Shown: piece by piece, positions 17,650-27,507 of the stretch
Layout of the letters: each line of letters starts with the position of its first letter
Position numbering within the stretch: position 1 is the stretch's first letter
Assembly: GCF_015291725.1 (NCBI RefSeq)
Contig: NZ_CP030038.1
Span: forward strand, 5,197,001-5,261,000
Source of the DNA: Bradyrhizobium sp. CCBAU 51765
GTDB lineage: Bacteria; Pseudomonadota; Alphaproteobacteria; Rhizobiales; Xanthobacteraceae
Direction: 5' to 3'
Length of the DNA stretch: 64,000 nucleotides
Position numbers and translations under genes: made by a program
The notes under the pieces: model-generated
Told to the model about the DNA's origin: nothing
Seen by the model: the letters and a program-made list of their open reading frames with translations, nothing else
The model's database searches: none

Positions 17650-19653
17650 ATGGTCATCCAGTCCACAATGCTAGCTGTTCCTGCGGCGATTGCTACCGCT
17701 TTCGCTGCAATCGAGAACCTACCGGGTCCAGCGGTGCTATCGGGCGTCCTAGCGGCCGCTATACTGGCCGTCGGCCTCTTTTCCACGTCGTCAACCCTCG
17801 CCAGATTCGCCAAGCTTCTACGGCCCCTCTTCATTCTGGCTCTCGCCGCACCGGTGCTTTGGATCGCCTTGCAAGTTGTTCCAGTCCCGCTCCGCGGTTT
17901 CGGAAATCAGATCTGGGCGACAGCCTCGGCGGCCCTGGAGCAACCTCTTGCAGAGAGGTTCTCGGTTGACGTACGCGAGACGATACTGGCGCTTTCACAT
18001 TACAACGTTGTCCTCGCTGCCGCCCTGGTCACCGCAGTCGTTGCTCTGGACAAGCAGCGCGCCGCGCAGGTCCTCTACGTCCTCGTATCGATCACCGCCA
18101 CGATCGGCATCTTTTCGATATGGAGAAATGGCGACCAGAGCGGTTCCCCGCCAGCCGAATACATCTGGACAGGCTCGACCGTGGCGGCACTTGGTGTCCT
18201 TCTCTCCACTGCAATGGCTATCCGTGCGGTCGACCAGTTATGGCAGCCCAAACGCCCCCCTCGTCTGCCAACGGGGCCGCTCGCCATTCTTACCTGCGCA
18301 ATTCTATCGTTGATAGTCTCCCTTGCGGCAGTCGCGCTTTGTCGCGGCTCGACCGCGCTGATTGCCGTTCTGCTCGGAGCGACAGCCATCCTCACGGTGG
18401 TCGCTATTCGCAGATGGTTCTTTGGCCTATGGGGCAGAGCCGGCGTTTTCGCGACCGCCGCCATGTTGTACGTCGCCAGCTTCACGTTCATTCCGATCAA
18501 TCGGAATACCGACCTGACGATGGCCTTGTCGACGCAAGCTCGGGCAGCAACAGAGCGGATGCTGCAGGACACTCACCCGATCGGGACCGGTGCAGGTACG
18601 TTTGTTGCTCTTCTGCCGATTTATGGGGACGTTGGCATGCACGCAATGCGCGAACGGCCGACCGCCGCCGCGGAGATCGCGGTCGAAATGGGACGCACAT
18701 TCCTCTGCGGCCTGTTGATAGTCACCATGATCAGCGCCTGCATCCTGTTCGGGCGCGCCTTGTCTCGCAAACACGCTTACCTATACCCAGCCCTTGGCGC
18801 AGGCGCTTCCGTTTCGTTGACAATACTCGCCTTTGCCGAAAACAGCCTTTTCGATCTGTACGCTTCGCTGCTGATCGCGGCGGTTTACGGCCTTGCTTTT
18901 GCTCAAAGCCTGCCCGGTACAGCGCGCGATGCGGAGTCCATGGAGTTGCGGCAGCTTACGCTGGCGGCCGGCGACCGAGCCACGGCAGCGCAACGAATTC
19001 CTTCGACTAGGTTCGCTTCGCCATGGCCTCTGCCCCGCGTCGCTCTGACAATGATCGGATTGCTGTTAGCCGCGCAAGCGGCTTGGATGGTCTCGCAAAG
19101 CTGGCCTTTTTGTGATCGCCTCTCAATTACGCCGGTTGCCGGTTCGAACGAAGCCTGGACCTCAGCGCTCCGATCCAGGCGCGAGACTGTCACGACGACC
19201 TCCGGACTCACTGCAACTAAGTCTGACAAGGCCACAGACCTCCAGGCCATGGGCGGGGCCACGGACTTGGGTGCTCTTGCTGCAGTGCTGAAATACTCCC
19301 CCCTTCGAGGCGACGTTTGGCTCGTACTTGCAGCACTGTCGAAGCAGCACAGGACGACCTATGACACGACAAGCTTACTCAAGATGTCCTACTATACTGC
19401 ACCAAACGCGCTGAATCTCATTCCGATGCGGCTTTCCGTCGCTCTTGGCACAGATACTGCGATCAAGGAACCTGAGCTTCAAGATCTTATCCGGCACGAC
19501 CTTAAAGTTGCCATTAACAGCCAGATCGCACTCCGGCCGGCCATTGTCGCCGCATACCAGTCGGCATCGGCAGACGGCAGGGCGTTTGCCGAGAGCTCAA
19601 TTTCGGAGCTAGACCCCGGGTACGTACAGAAACTGCGCTCACGAGTCCCATAA
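17650..19653 (+). CDS. Multi-pass membrane protein, probable polysaccharide polymerase/ligase (Wzy/WaaL-like)
   Basis: The 667-residue protein has about ten hydrophobic helices in its first 420 residues and one more near 455-475, then a soluble tail. The block HPIGTGAGTFVALLPIYGD in a loop resembles the GxGxGxF...Y signature of O-antigen polymerases and ligases. Location between the co-polymerase and the initiating transferase supports a polymerase. Sequence similarity in this family is always low, so ligase activity is also possible. The start at ATG 17650 lacks a strong Shine-Dalgarno; ATG 17668 is in frame. Confidence 0.68.
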   Translation: MVIQSTMLAVPAAIATAFAAIENLPGPAVLSGVLAAAILAVGLFSTSSTLARFAKLLRPLFILALAAPVLWIALQVVPVPLRGFGNQIWATASAALEQPLAERFSVDVRETILALSHYNVVLAAALVTAVVALDKQRAAQVLYVLVSITATIGIFSIWRNGDQSGSPPAEYIWTGSTVAALGVLLSTAMAIRAVDQLWQPKRPPRLPTGPLAILTCAILSLIVSLAAVALCRGSTALIAVLLGATAILTVVAIRRWFFGLWGRAGVFATAAMLYVASFTFIPINRNTDLTMALSTQARAATERMLQDTHPIGTGAGTFVALLPIYGDVGMHAMRERPTAAAEIAVEMGRTFLCGLLIVTMISACILFGRALSRKHAYLYPALGAGASVSLTILAFAENSLFDLYASLLIAAVYGLAFAQSLPGTARDAESMELRQLTLAAGDRATAAQRIPSTRFASPWPLPRVALTMIGLLLAAQAAWMVSQSWPFCDRLSITPVAGSNEAWTSALRSRRETVTTTSGLTATKSDKATDLQAMGGATDLGALAAVLKYSPLRGDVWLVLAALSKQHRTTYDTTSLLKMSYYTAPNALNLIPMRLSVALGTDTAIKEPELQDLIRHDLKVAINSQIALRPAIVAAYQSASADGRAFAESSISELDPGYVQKLRSRVP

Positions 19654-19829
19654 CAGTTTTCGGCAGTACGCCTCCGGTGGCGGTCGCATCCTGATCGACC
19701 CGAACTGATGTCGCGGCCACTTTGATGTTTTCTCATTAAATGCATTGATTTCGAATAATTAATTTGATTAGCATGTCTTGGTTTATAGTATATTAATTTA
19801 AGGCCGACCGAGTTCTTTGTAGATTAGCC
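19654..19829. promoter_or_regulatory. AT-rich upstream region of the initiating transferase gene
   Basis: This 176-base interval is strongly AT-rich at about 19725-19800, unlike the flanking genes, and probably contains a promoter for the transferase gene. No operator was recognised. Confidence 0.35.
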
Positions 19830-21299
19830 ATGAATTTTATCAATCGGCATATCGGCGACCATGGGAGTGATCTGGCTGCCGTCAACTCACCCTCATTCAC
19901 TGCGGATGAAGGCATATGGCCCGTCCGTTACGACTCGATCGAATTTGTAGCGATCTGCGCCGATATCGCGACCATTCTATTCGCCGGCCTCCTTTCCACC
20001 CTTCTTTTTTCACCCGCCGGCCGGGCACCAGCCGGCCTGGCCCAGGCATGCGCCTACGCGGCAATAGCATCAGTGCCCTTCGTCTACATTCTGAAAGGCA
20101 GGGGACTATATCGGCCAACCGAACTCCTCGTACTCCGAAGCCAAGTTCGCGCCATTTGCCTCACATGGGTTCTGTTGCACGTCCTGGCCGCCGCTGTGGA
20201 GATGCTCGACGACAACTCACACTTCTTCCAAGGTGCCGGCCTCCTGTCTGCCGCACTCGGCTTGGCATCCTTGATTGCGCAACGGTGCGTCACCAGAATT
20301 CTGCTGATAAGATGCTTCAGTGGCAGGAGGTTCGCTCGGACGAATCTCGTCCTGATCACCGATCAGCCGCCTTCGACTCATGCTGGTCTGTCGGAGACTC
20401 TCTCGGTGCTCGGCTATTGCGTTAAGGGCCGCTTTGGCTTGCCTGCGATCGGCTCGGACCCCGACTCCAGAAAACGGCTCAGCTCCCGTGTCATCGAGCA
20501 CATTCGTAATTCCGAAGTCGACAAAATCGTGCTGGAGGCCAAGCCGGAACGATGGGCCGAGCTTCGTGCCTTTATCTCCGACCTGAGAGTATTACCATTC
20601 CCGATCGTGTTTATCCCAGTTGGCGCTGCATCCGAACTGCTTCGACATCCGACACGGAGCTTGGGAAGTGCCGCTTGCGTTGAGATCCAGCCCGGCTCCC
20701 TCACCGCAATCGAGCGCGCGAGCAAGCGAACACTCGACATAGTCGGTGCAGGACTTACCTTGACGATCTGTGCACCATTGCTCGCGATAGCTGCAGTCGC
20801 AATCAGATTGGATTCTGCCGGCCCAATCCTTTTCAAGCAACAGCGATGCGGCTTCAATGGCCGAATCTTTTCAATCCGAAAGTTTCGGACGATGCATGTG
20901 CTCGAAAATGGACCTGTCGTCGTTCAGGCAACGGCTCTCGACCCCCGCATCACCAGGGTTGGCAGATGGTTGCGGCGAACGAGCCTCGACGAGCTGCCGC
21001 AGTTGTTGAATGTCCTGGACGGCAGCATGTCGCTAGTAGGCCCACGCCCCCATGCCGTGGCTCACGACGGACAGTTCGACAAGCTCGTCCGGAAGTACGC
21101 CTTCCGACGCCGAGTGAAGCCGGGATTGACCGGATGGGCCCAAATTCATGGCTGCCGCGGACCGACGCCTACAGCAACTATGGTTGAGAGACGCGTGGAG
21201 TACGATCTCTGGTACATCGACAATTGGAGTCTTCGGCTCGATTTTGAGATCCTGCTCCGGACTCCTCTTGAGGTTTTGCGGGGCCGCAATGCCTGTTGA
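19830..21299 (+). CDS. Polyprenyl-phosphate hexose-1-phosphate transferase (WbaP/ExoY type)
   Basis: The 489-residue enzyme starts repeat-unit synthesis by moving a sugar-1-phosphate onto undecaprenyl phosphate. The N-terminal half contains several membrane helices (about 45-65, 78-95, 110-125, 140-160). The C-terminal catalytic domain starts near 298 with KRTLDIVGAGLTLTICAPLL and shows FKQQRCGFNGRIFSIRKFRTM, SLDELPQLLNVLDG, SLVGPRPHAV and RRRVKPGLTGWAQIHG. All catalytic landmarks (KFRTM, the DELPQ acidic pair, VGPRP) are present. Whether the first sugar is glucose or galactose cannot be told. Confidence 0.92.
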   Translation: MNFINRHIGDHGSDLAAVNSPSFTADEGIWPVRYDSIEFVAICADIATILFAGLLSTLLFSPAGRAPAGLAQACAYAAIASVPFVYILKGRGLYRPTELLVLRSQVRAICLTWVLLHVLAAAVEMLDDNSHFFQGAGLLSAALGLASLIAQRCVTRILLIRCFSGRRFARTNLVLITDQPPSTHAGLSETLSVLGYCVKGRFGLPAIGSDPDSRKRLSSRVIEHIRNSEVDKIVLEAKPERWAELRAFISDLRVLPFPIVFIPVGAASELLRHPTRSLGSAACVEIQPGSLTAIERASKRTLDIVGAGLTLTICAPLLAIAAVAIRLDSAGPILFKQQRCGFNGRIFSIRKFRTMHVLENGPVVVQATALDPRITRVGRWLRRTSLDELPQLLNVLDGSMSLVGPRPHAVAHDGQFDKLVRKYAFRRRVKPGLTGWAQIHGCRGPTPTATMVERRVEYDLWYIDNWSLRLDFEILLRTPLEVLRGRNAC

Positions 21300-21374
21300 G
21301 TTGCATTCCTACTGGCGGCTCTCCCGCCAATCACTTTTCCACCGCGCGAAACTGAATCGTGCGATCGGATCAAA

Positions 21375-21746
21375 TCACGCTCGCTGCCGTATCCTCGAAT
21401 TTGCTTCGCCCAAGCGGAACTCCTCGATTTTGCGGCCCGACTTTATAGCTACAACAAGCCAACGTGGCCGCTTTCCACGACCCGACCAGGTTTCGGACGT
21501 CTGGGGATTGCGGTATTTCGGGAGCACTCGTGGATATTTGCGTCTGGGCTTTCCGGTAGACGAAATTTCCGGTCCCGTCGACGTATTGGCAAAAGCGCCC
21601 ATACCGACCCCGAGCACCGCCAGCCGTTTCTCAAGTTCTTGCTTTTCAGCCTTGATCCGGGCTGATAAAATCCCATTAATTTCCTCATGAAGCGACCAAA
21701 GATCGTCGAGGGACATTGCTTCTAGTTCAAGCTTCTTAGTCGTCAT
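21375..21746 (-). CDS. H-NS family nucleoid-associated protein
   Basis: The 123-residue protein has an N-terminal coiled-coil oligomerisation region (LDDLWSLHEEINGILSARI) and a C-terminal DNA-binding motif TSETWSGRGKRPRWL, the alphaproteobacterial form of the H-NS AT-hook-like loop. H-NS proteins bind AT-rich DNA and silence acquired genes. A paralogue is at 22487-22879. The gene converges on the sugar transferase gene. Local AT-rich intergenic DNA would be a natural target, which is inference. Confidence 0.85.
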   Translation of the reverse strand: MTTKKLELEAMSLDDLWSLHEEINGILSARIKAEKQELEKRLAVLGVGMGAFANTSTGPEISSTGKPRRKYPRVLPKYRNPQTSETWSGRGKRPRWLVVAIKSGRKIEEFRLGEANSRIRQRA

Positions 21747-22003
21747 GTTGGCATCCCGTAGTTGCGCCCATATGATACTTCCCCGGTTGATTAATCAAGA
21801 ACCGAGTATCAGTTTTCCAAGAAAATGCATGGAACCAAAGCGGAATTCGCGTTCCACTTAACTAAGTAATGGTCGCTAATCAAGGCGGAAAAATAAGCTA
21901 TCCGCAGAATCTAAATGCGGGAAAGTGAATATCGCATCCATACGCGTTCGCCGCTACCGCAAATATGCAATTCTAACTCGATTCTGAATAATGCAGGAAT
22001 GAA

Positions 22004-22276
22004 TTAAGCGGGCCGCAAGGCCAATCTGCCACGCCCCGCTCTCATTGAGTGTGCGCGGCGGGCGAGTCGGCCTCCCCGCCTTCTGGGGAAGCTTCTTGTG
22101 ATGCGCCCCTCCGTTAGTCGCAACTGGAGGCGAATAGCCTCAATGTCGCTGAGCGCACGCCGCCGAAGCTCAATTTGCTCTTTCAGAGCCTGGACGTCCG
22201 TCAATGCAGCCGAGGGAACGATAAACCGCCTGATCGAACTCTCGAGACGACTAAGAGGATGATCGACAATATCCAT
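22004..22276 (-). CDS. Small hypothetical protein
   Basis: A 90-residue product with helical, charged central sequence (ALKEQIELRRRALSDIEAIRLQLRLTEGRI) split here by function unknown, and a very basic Arg-rich tail. ATG 22276 follows an AAGGG tract; TTG 22321 would add 15 residues. It lies between two H-NS paralogues. I know no function; the basic tail would allow nucleic-acid binding but that is speculation. Confidence 0.45.
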   Translation of the reverse strand: MDIVDHPLSRLESSIRRFIVPSAALTDVQALKEQIELRRRALSDIEAIRLQLRLTEGRITRSFPRRRGGRLARRAHSMRAGRGRLALRPA

Positions 22277-22486
22277 TTTGCCCTTGTGCCTACCGTCACT
22301 TTTGCTCAATCGCAGAGCCAATTAATAAAATAATCCTCGCAATAATTATTAAATAATATAACATTTATTTAGTATCACGTCAATTGAAAGCGCTGGCTTT
22401 GGTCCATCGTTTCATTCGCCACTGGAACAAAGATACTCAAAAAGGTGAGGATGATGCGTCAGGGGTCAGGCAAACGGTGAACGAGA

Positions 22487-22879
22487 ATGCTGCATCGGCA
22501 AGATCTCGAAGCCATGGACTTTGAAGAACTCTGGCTCCTCCACGAGGAGCTAACAAAGATACTTGCCGAGAAGATCACGGCCGAGAAGCGGGAACTCGAA
22601 AAACGCCTTGCGCAGCTCAACCAGCCGGAGCAGTTCGCCGAATCTGAAAGCGGCGGCGCCGCCGCGACGGGACCGGGCCAGCCGCCGCGTCGCAAGTACC
22701 CGAAGGTCGTACCGAAATACTTCAATCCACTCAAGCCTACGGAGACTTGGTCTGGACGCGGTAAACAGCCTCGCTGGCTGGTTGCGGCGCTCCAATCGGG
22801 GCACACGCTCGAAGAGTTCAGGATTCGCGAGAACGGCGGATCGTCCGATCGGAATGCTGGTGGTCAAGGGCATTCCTAG
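22487..22879 (+). CDS. H-NS family nucleoid-associated protein, second copy
   Basis: This 130-residue protein parallels the one at 21375-21746: MDFEELWLLHEELTKIL coiled coil, a Pro/Ala-rich linker with RRKYPKVVPKY, and TETWSGRGKQPRWL at the C-terminus. The linker is longer than in the first copy (extra Gly/Ala block at about residues 56-65). The two genes are divergent around a small orphan gene. ATG 22487 is used; ATG 22514 (MDFEEL) is the alternative. Confidence 0.85.
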   Translation: MLHRQDLEAMDFEELWLLHEELTKILAEKITAEKRELEKRLAQLNQPEQFAESESGGAAATGPGQPPRRKYPKVVPKYFNPLKPTETWSGRGKQPRWLVAALQSGHTLEEFRIRENGGSSDRNAGGQGHS

Positions 22880-22899
22880 CTCTGCTCGCCTGCACAGAT

Positions 22900-23533
22900 T
22901 TAGGCCGTCCGAAACGTTTTAGCCCTACGGATTCCCGAGCGATATGCCGACTTGGCTGGGTTCCGGACCGCAAACGTGCATGAGATCTGCCGCCGACTCC
23001 TCCAAACCTCTCGTCTGACCGTCACTGGATTTAGACCTTTCCTACACGAACTGCGATGGCTGCCCCCCCAACAAGCACTGTAAGGTGTCCGCTCTCCGAC
23101 TCTGCATCTGGAGATGCTGGAATCGTCTCGACGCAAGAACACTTGCCCGTCGAGCATCATCGCCTCGATCGCGATGTCGGCCTCGCCGGCGGCGTGCTGG
23201 TCCGAAGTACAAAATGGCGAGAGCAACCGCCCCAAAAGAATCCCGATTTGCCGCCCGGACACTTATTCTTTGCCGACCTAGATTCGTCGAGAAGGCGCAA
23301 TCGATCGGCATTCGCCAATCGACTTCGAGCAACGCTCGATCGATCCACACGTTGAGGAGCTGCCGCGTGAACTGGCGCGCGGTGTGCTCGTCAATCCCTA
23401 GCTCGCAAGCCGCTGATCGATGTATTCCAGAGAGGCGCTTTGCGCCAACTTGCACCAAATGCCCCGCTCGGTCGAGTTCAAAAATCTTCTGCCCTGCTTC
23501 GCTGAACAGCATCGATCGACCGTCCAGCAGCAT
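22900..23533 (-). pseudogene. Frameshifted PqqD-like protein gene
   Basis: From ATG 23533 the frame reads MLLDGRSMLFSEAGQKIFEL, then DEHTARQFTRQLLNVWIDRALLEVDWR and RISVRAAN, resembling PqqD-like proteins found in rhizobial surface-polysaccharide regions. Near 23229-23236 (a T4G4 run on the minus strand) the sense reading moves to another frame: LLSPFCTSDQHAAGEADIAIE, then AMMLDGQVFLRRDDSS. After about 23080 no further homology is seen and stops appear in every frame (for example at 23042). The family assignment is from memory of short motifs; the frame switch is seen directly. Confidence 0.5.
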
Positions 23534-23774
23534 CCGGCGCCAGTTTCAACACCATCTCTGCCGATGTTCTTTCCAGCACGCCTTCAAACCAATATTAACA
23601 AATCTGCCTCGCCCTTTAGCTGAGGCGGCGACCGCGGCTGCGATGCAATTATCGCGCTAGCCGACAGACGGACAGCTGCCGCCTACGCCATTCAGTCCAG
23701 CCAAGCCCTGCGGCGCCGCGTTCCCGTTCAGCCGCCCCCTCGTCCGGCTCATTTCGAAATGACAATCTGGCCGG

Positions 23775-24020
23775 TCATGCCGCGAGCTGACCGTCCTTGC
23801 TCCTTCCTTGCGAAGAAATGTTCACGACCTGCTCTCCGAGCAAGCTCGCTCTCGCCATCAATCGATGAGCATCCAATAGGTACCGATAAGCTTCGCGATC
23901 CGCACTCCGTTCTCTCAGAATGCGCTCCTTCTCGCCCATGCTTACCAATTCCGCGCGCATTTGAGCCAACTGCGGTGTCTCGGGGCCGGGCTTGTACTCG
24001 CTAAGATTTAATTCCCACAT
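23775..24020 (-). CDS. Small hypothetical protein (81 residues)
   Basis: ATG 24020 is preceded by GGAGGAG, an excellent Shine-Dalgarno, and the frame runs 81 codons: MWELNLSEYKPGPETPQLAQ, then a charged helical segment ending in RSKDGQLAA. No family is recognised. The strong start signal and coding-like composition argue it is real. It stands alone among decaying genes. Confidence 0.5.
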   Translation of the reverse strand: MWELNLSEYKPGPETPQLAQMRAELVSMGEKERILRERSADREAYRYLLDAHRLMARASLLGEQVVNISSQGRSKDGQLAA

Positions 24021-24660
24021 CATCTCCTCCAATCGGGGAAGCTTGGACGAATTTAGCTTACGTGATTGGCGGAAATTAACAACGACATTTATATATTTAG
24101 CTTACAATCAAAATTTGTTTCACATTTGAAGCTCGCGCACCGAACCGATATCAGTAATGGGATTACCGCAGCGCGCGCGAAGAGGGCTGAACGTTCGCGG
24201 CAAGGCATCGCAATAAATCGCACGAGAGTCGGAAATCAGACCGACATCCGAGATTTTTGTTTGCACATTAAATTGAAACAAAGAATATTAATACTGTAGA
24301 CTGGGAGTGGAACAGTGATCCAGTTTGGCCGACCTGTCCTTCAAGATGACATTAATGGTATCGCAAGCGGAGGATTTCGCACCAAGTCGCAGCAGTTTCG
24401 ATATGACCGTCGTTAGAGGCTTCCCAGAAGCTTTGGGTTGAGGTCGGAGCCTCGTTCAGGTTTCCGCGCGAAGCCGAAATCCGAAGAGCTCGCCAAGCAG
24501 GAGTCCGGTCGGATGGAAAAGCGTCGTCACGAGCAAGCTGCCCTTTGCTCGAACAACGACCTAGGCGCGATGCGCCCCAAGTCACCCGCACTAACGAGAG
24601 CGTACTCCAGCCGGCCGGCGCCCCTTTTACTCGACAAATACGCTTTTCAGGGAGGCGCCT
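24021..24660. other. Gene-poor AT-rich interval
   Basis: About 640 bases without a recognisable gene. The first part (24055-24300) is AT-rich and may contain the promoter of the minus-strand small gene. A 32-codon frame at 24345-24443 (starting MTLMVSQAEDFAPSRS) is too short to judge. GGGAGG just before 24661 is the ribosome-binding site of the next, broken gene. Confidence 0.4.
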
Positions 24661-24968
24661 ATGGGTATGATCATGTTCAAGTGTCCACAAACCGGTCACG
24701 CGATTCCTACCGGGATCAAATCCGATCCTGAGAACTTCCTGCGGAGCATCGTATTTTTCGGCAATACTCGTTGTCCGCTCTGTCGGCTAATCACAACTGG
24801 TTCGCCCGCGAGGCCTGGGTCGAAGAGCCAGTTGTCCGGACGAAGGTCGATCTCGGCGAGGTCATTGTCGTCGGCCAGCCGACCTCGACCGTATTCCCAC
24901 ATCCTGCATCGGAGCCACCTTCGTTCAAGGCACATCGCGGCTCGGACGAGCCGCGATGTGAGGGTTAA
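24661..24968 (+). pseudogene. Small Cys-motif protein gene broken by a 1-base deletion
   Basis: After GGGAGG and ATG 24661 the frame reads MFKCPQTGHAIPTGI and continues to NTRCPLCR near 24789. The natural continuation, ANHNWFAREAWVEEP, is found in the next frame. Restoring one G (TGTCGGCTAAT to TGTCGGGCTAAT, about 24780-24787) joins both parts. The CP...CPLC pattern suggests a small zinc-ribbon-like protein of unknown function seen in rhizobia. Homology stops after about 24840; the reading in the second frame ends at 24968. Confidence 0.6.
24932..24961. repeat. Perfect 14-bp inverted repeat with 2-base loop
   Basis: CACATCGCGGCTCG (24932-24945) and CGAGCCGCGATGTG (24948-24961) form a perfect hairpin. 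No T-tract follows on the plus strand (GAGGGTTAAG). It lies just after the broken small gene and could be its terminator, or a copy of a dispersed palindromic element. Confidence 0.6.
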
Positions 24969-25142
24969 GGCCGAAACGGCGGCGTGAAAAGCTGGGCCAG
25001 CCTCCCTTCCGATATCGACAGTGTTGATGGGACCCTATCGAGCCCGCGGCTCTCCCTAAGGCGCGGCGCGCTTCGTACCTCACGGTGACCGCAGCCCGGG
25101 CAACCAGGCCGCCTAAGCGGCCGCCCAGTGGAGAACATCTTG

Positions 25143-26075
25143 ATGACGCAAGCGGCCAAGACCTATCAAGTTGGCGAAGCATCCATCTCGCGGATCGACG
25201 AGTTGCGGCTTGCCACATTCAAGTTCGACGCGCTCTATCCGCATGGTGAGGTGCAGGCGCTGGAGCGCTATCGCGACCGCCTGGAGGCGGGCTCATTCGA
25301 TCCTGGGACCGGCACCTTCATTCAAAGCATTCACAGCTGGCTGGTCAGGACGCCGCACCACACCATCTTGATCGACACGGCCACCGGCAATGACAAGAAC
25401 CGGCCGGAGATCCCACCGCTTCACCGGCTCAACGAGCCGTTCCTGGCGCGGCTGGCGGCAATGGCTGTCACGCCGGAGCAGGTCGACTACGTGCTGTCAC
25501 CCACGTGCATGCCGATCACGTCGGCTGAAACACCCGCCTCGTCGACGAGCGCTGGATCCTAAGCCTCCCGAATGCAACCTATGTCTTCTCCGCGATCGAG
25601 CAGGCTATGGCGAGAGTCTCGCGACAGGCACAGAGCCGATCGGACCGGCCCGCCCTGCCCCGGCCCTCGGCGCCGCGCCGCGCAAGCCGACCGACCGTGT
25701 CTCTAACGACAGCGTCCGGCCGGTGATCGAAGCCCGACTTGCCGGGCTCATCGTGGTGGACGGGGGCGAGGTCCTCGAGGGCATCTCGTTCATTCCGACA
25801 CCCGGCCACGGCGTCGATCACGCCTCCATCCGGCTCGTCTCGGGTGCCGAGGAGGCGCTTTTCGCCGGAGACGTGATGCACCATCCGCTCCAGGTGTGTG
25901 AGCCCTCGCTCAACTCCTGCTTCTGCGAATTCCCGGAAGCCGCCTTCCGCTCGCGTGCCGTCGTGCTGGAGGACGCAGCCGAGCGGGGCGCACGATCTTC
26001 ACCACCCATTTCGCACAGTCTTTGGTCGGCCGCGTCAGCCGGACCGGAGAACGCTTTATCTGGCAATTCGTCTGA
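25143..26075 (+). pseudogene. MBL-fold metallo-hydrolase pseudogene (three frameshifts and a nonsense codon)
   Basis: An MBL-fold hydrolase of about 310 residues can be followed through three frames. It begins MTQAAKTYQVGEASISRIDE. At about 25497 one base is missing, after which THVHADHVG restores the metal-binding HxHxDH motif. TGA at 25526-25528 stands where relatives have Trp. A second 1-base loss near 25604 leads to YGESLATGTEPIGP and LEGISFIPTPGHGVDHASI with LFAGDVMHHPLQV. A third near 25990 leads to TIFTTHFAQSLVGRVS and the stop at 26073-26075. The gene cannot yield a full enzyme. Closest class: lactonase/organophosphorus-hydrolase-like MBL proteins. Confidence 0.85.
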
Positions 26076-26121
26076 AACGAGAGCGATCATGAACCAGCAC
26101 ACCAGCGCGCGCTCGATCAGC

Positions 26122-27080
26122 TCACCGCAACGCGTAGCGGCTCGGATCCCATTTCTCGCCGCGGGCGATCATCGTATTGAGGATGACGATCAGCTTGCGC
26201 ATGCAGGCAATGAGCGCAACTTTCGGCTCCTTGCCCTTGGCAATCAGCCGTTGATAGAACGCCTTGAGCACCGGGTTGTTCTGGGTGGCTGCGCCGAGAC
26301 AGGGCATGTAGAGGGCGTTGCGTACCCAGCGGCGGCGGCCCTTGATGTGGCGCTCGCCACGTCGCTTGCCACTGTCGTCATCATAAGGCGCAGCGCCCAA
26401 TAATGCGGCGGCGATCTCCTCGCGGACCGTCCCGAGCTCCGGGAGCCCCGCAATGAAGACCGCAGAGGCCGTTTCGGCGAGGCCCGGCACGCTCTCGATG
26501 ATCTCGGCGCGCGCGGCAAATGCCGGTGTGGCCTTGACCGTGACAACGATTGCATCCTCGAGCTTGGCAATCTCAGCATCCAGGCCCTTCAAGACGCGGG
26601 CGTGGGCTTTCTGCACCGCTCCCGGCACGGCGTGCTCGTTCTGGCTCTGCAAGCGGGTCTTCAGATCGATCACGGCTTTGCGTGCTTTGACCAGTGCCGC
26701 CAGCTCCTCGCGCGCCGCATCGTGGGTTTGGCTCGGCGCATCTTCAAACGTCTCAGCGAACCAGGCATCGTGTCCGCGTCGATCGTATCGTTCTTGGCGA
26801 GCCGCCCCGCCGATCGGGCGAAGTTACGCACTCGCCGTGGATCGACGATCCGCACCGCCAAGCAGGCTTCGCGCAGCGCCTTGGCCCAGTCCCGCTCGTA
26901 GCCGCCGGACGCCTCCATCACCGCCCTGTCGACCTTGTGCTTGCGCAGCCAGGCGACCAGCTTGCGCCGCCCCTTCGCACCGCTCGGAAACGCTTGCCGT
27001 TGCGACAGCGAGCGAATGCATGCATCCACCTTGTCCTTGGACACATCAATCCCGACGACAACGCGACTGTTTTGTGCCAT
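26122..27080 (-). mobile_element. IS110-family insertion sequence, transposase frameshifted
   Basis: The transposase starts at ATG 27080 (MAQNSRVVVGIDVSKDKVD). Its N-terminal DEDD domain shows GIDVSK, VMEASGGYE and KNDTIDAD. Just after that (about 26765) one base is missing; the C-terminal domain continues in the next frame with WFAETFEDAPSQTHDAA, then IESVPGLAETASAVFIAGLPE and ends at 26122. These are the IS110 DEDD and Transposase_20 domains. IS110 elements lack conspicuous terminal repeats, so the exact ends were not located; the coordinates give the transposase only. The element lies 46 bases behind the broken MBL gene. Confidence 0.85.
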
Positions 27081-27507
27081 CATCCACTCCCTTCCTTGCT
27101 TGGTTCGGGCTCGAAGCCCATGCAACTGTTCGGGTTGAGGAAGACACGCCGAATCCGTCCCACGCTCCCCGACAGGCTCTAGGCCTTTGAGCACGAACGG
27201 GCTCGGATCCAGCGACGGCGGTTGGTCAGAACCGCCCGTTCGCACATCCTGGCAGATTTTGCGCACACAAGAGCTCGAGGCAGACTTCCACTTGGGACAT
27301 TTTTTTGCGGCGCGAGCGCCTGCTGCACCGCGAAACGACCTGCACCGCAACATTCAAAAATGAGACTGCCAGTCAAGCCGAACGAGACACCGATGCCTGC
27401 ACCGCATTCGACTTCGGCTAGCTTCCCTCTAAAGCCGCGGCCTTCGAGAGCCACGGGCGTCGCGCAGGTCGGCGCGGCAACAAAACGACGACACAGGGGA
27501 GGAGCAC
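27081..27507. other. Interval between the IS110 transposase and the ABC operon
   Basis: These 427 bases contain the upstream end of the IS110 element and the promoter region of the following operon. No gene is recognised. GGGGAGGAG at about 27495-27503 is the Shine-Dalgarno for the binding-protein gene. Confidence 0.4.

Noticed and set aside
25128..26075. Possible translational recoding in the MBL gene
   Set aside because: Three separate shifts plus a nonsense codon cannot be explained by programmed recoding; decay or sequence error is simpler.
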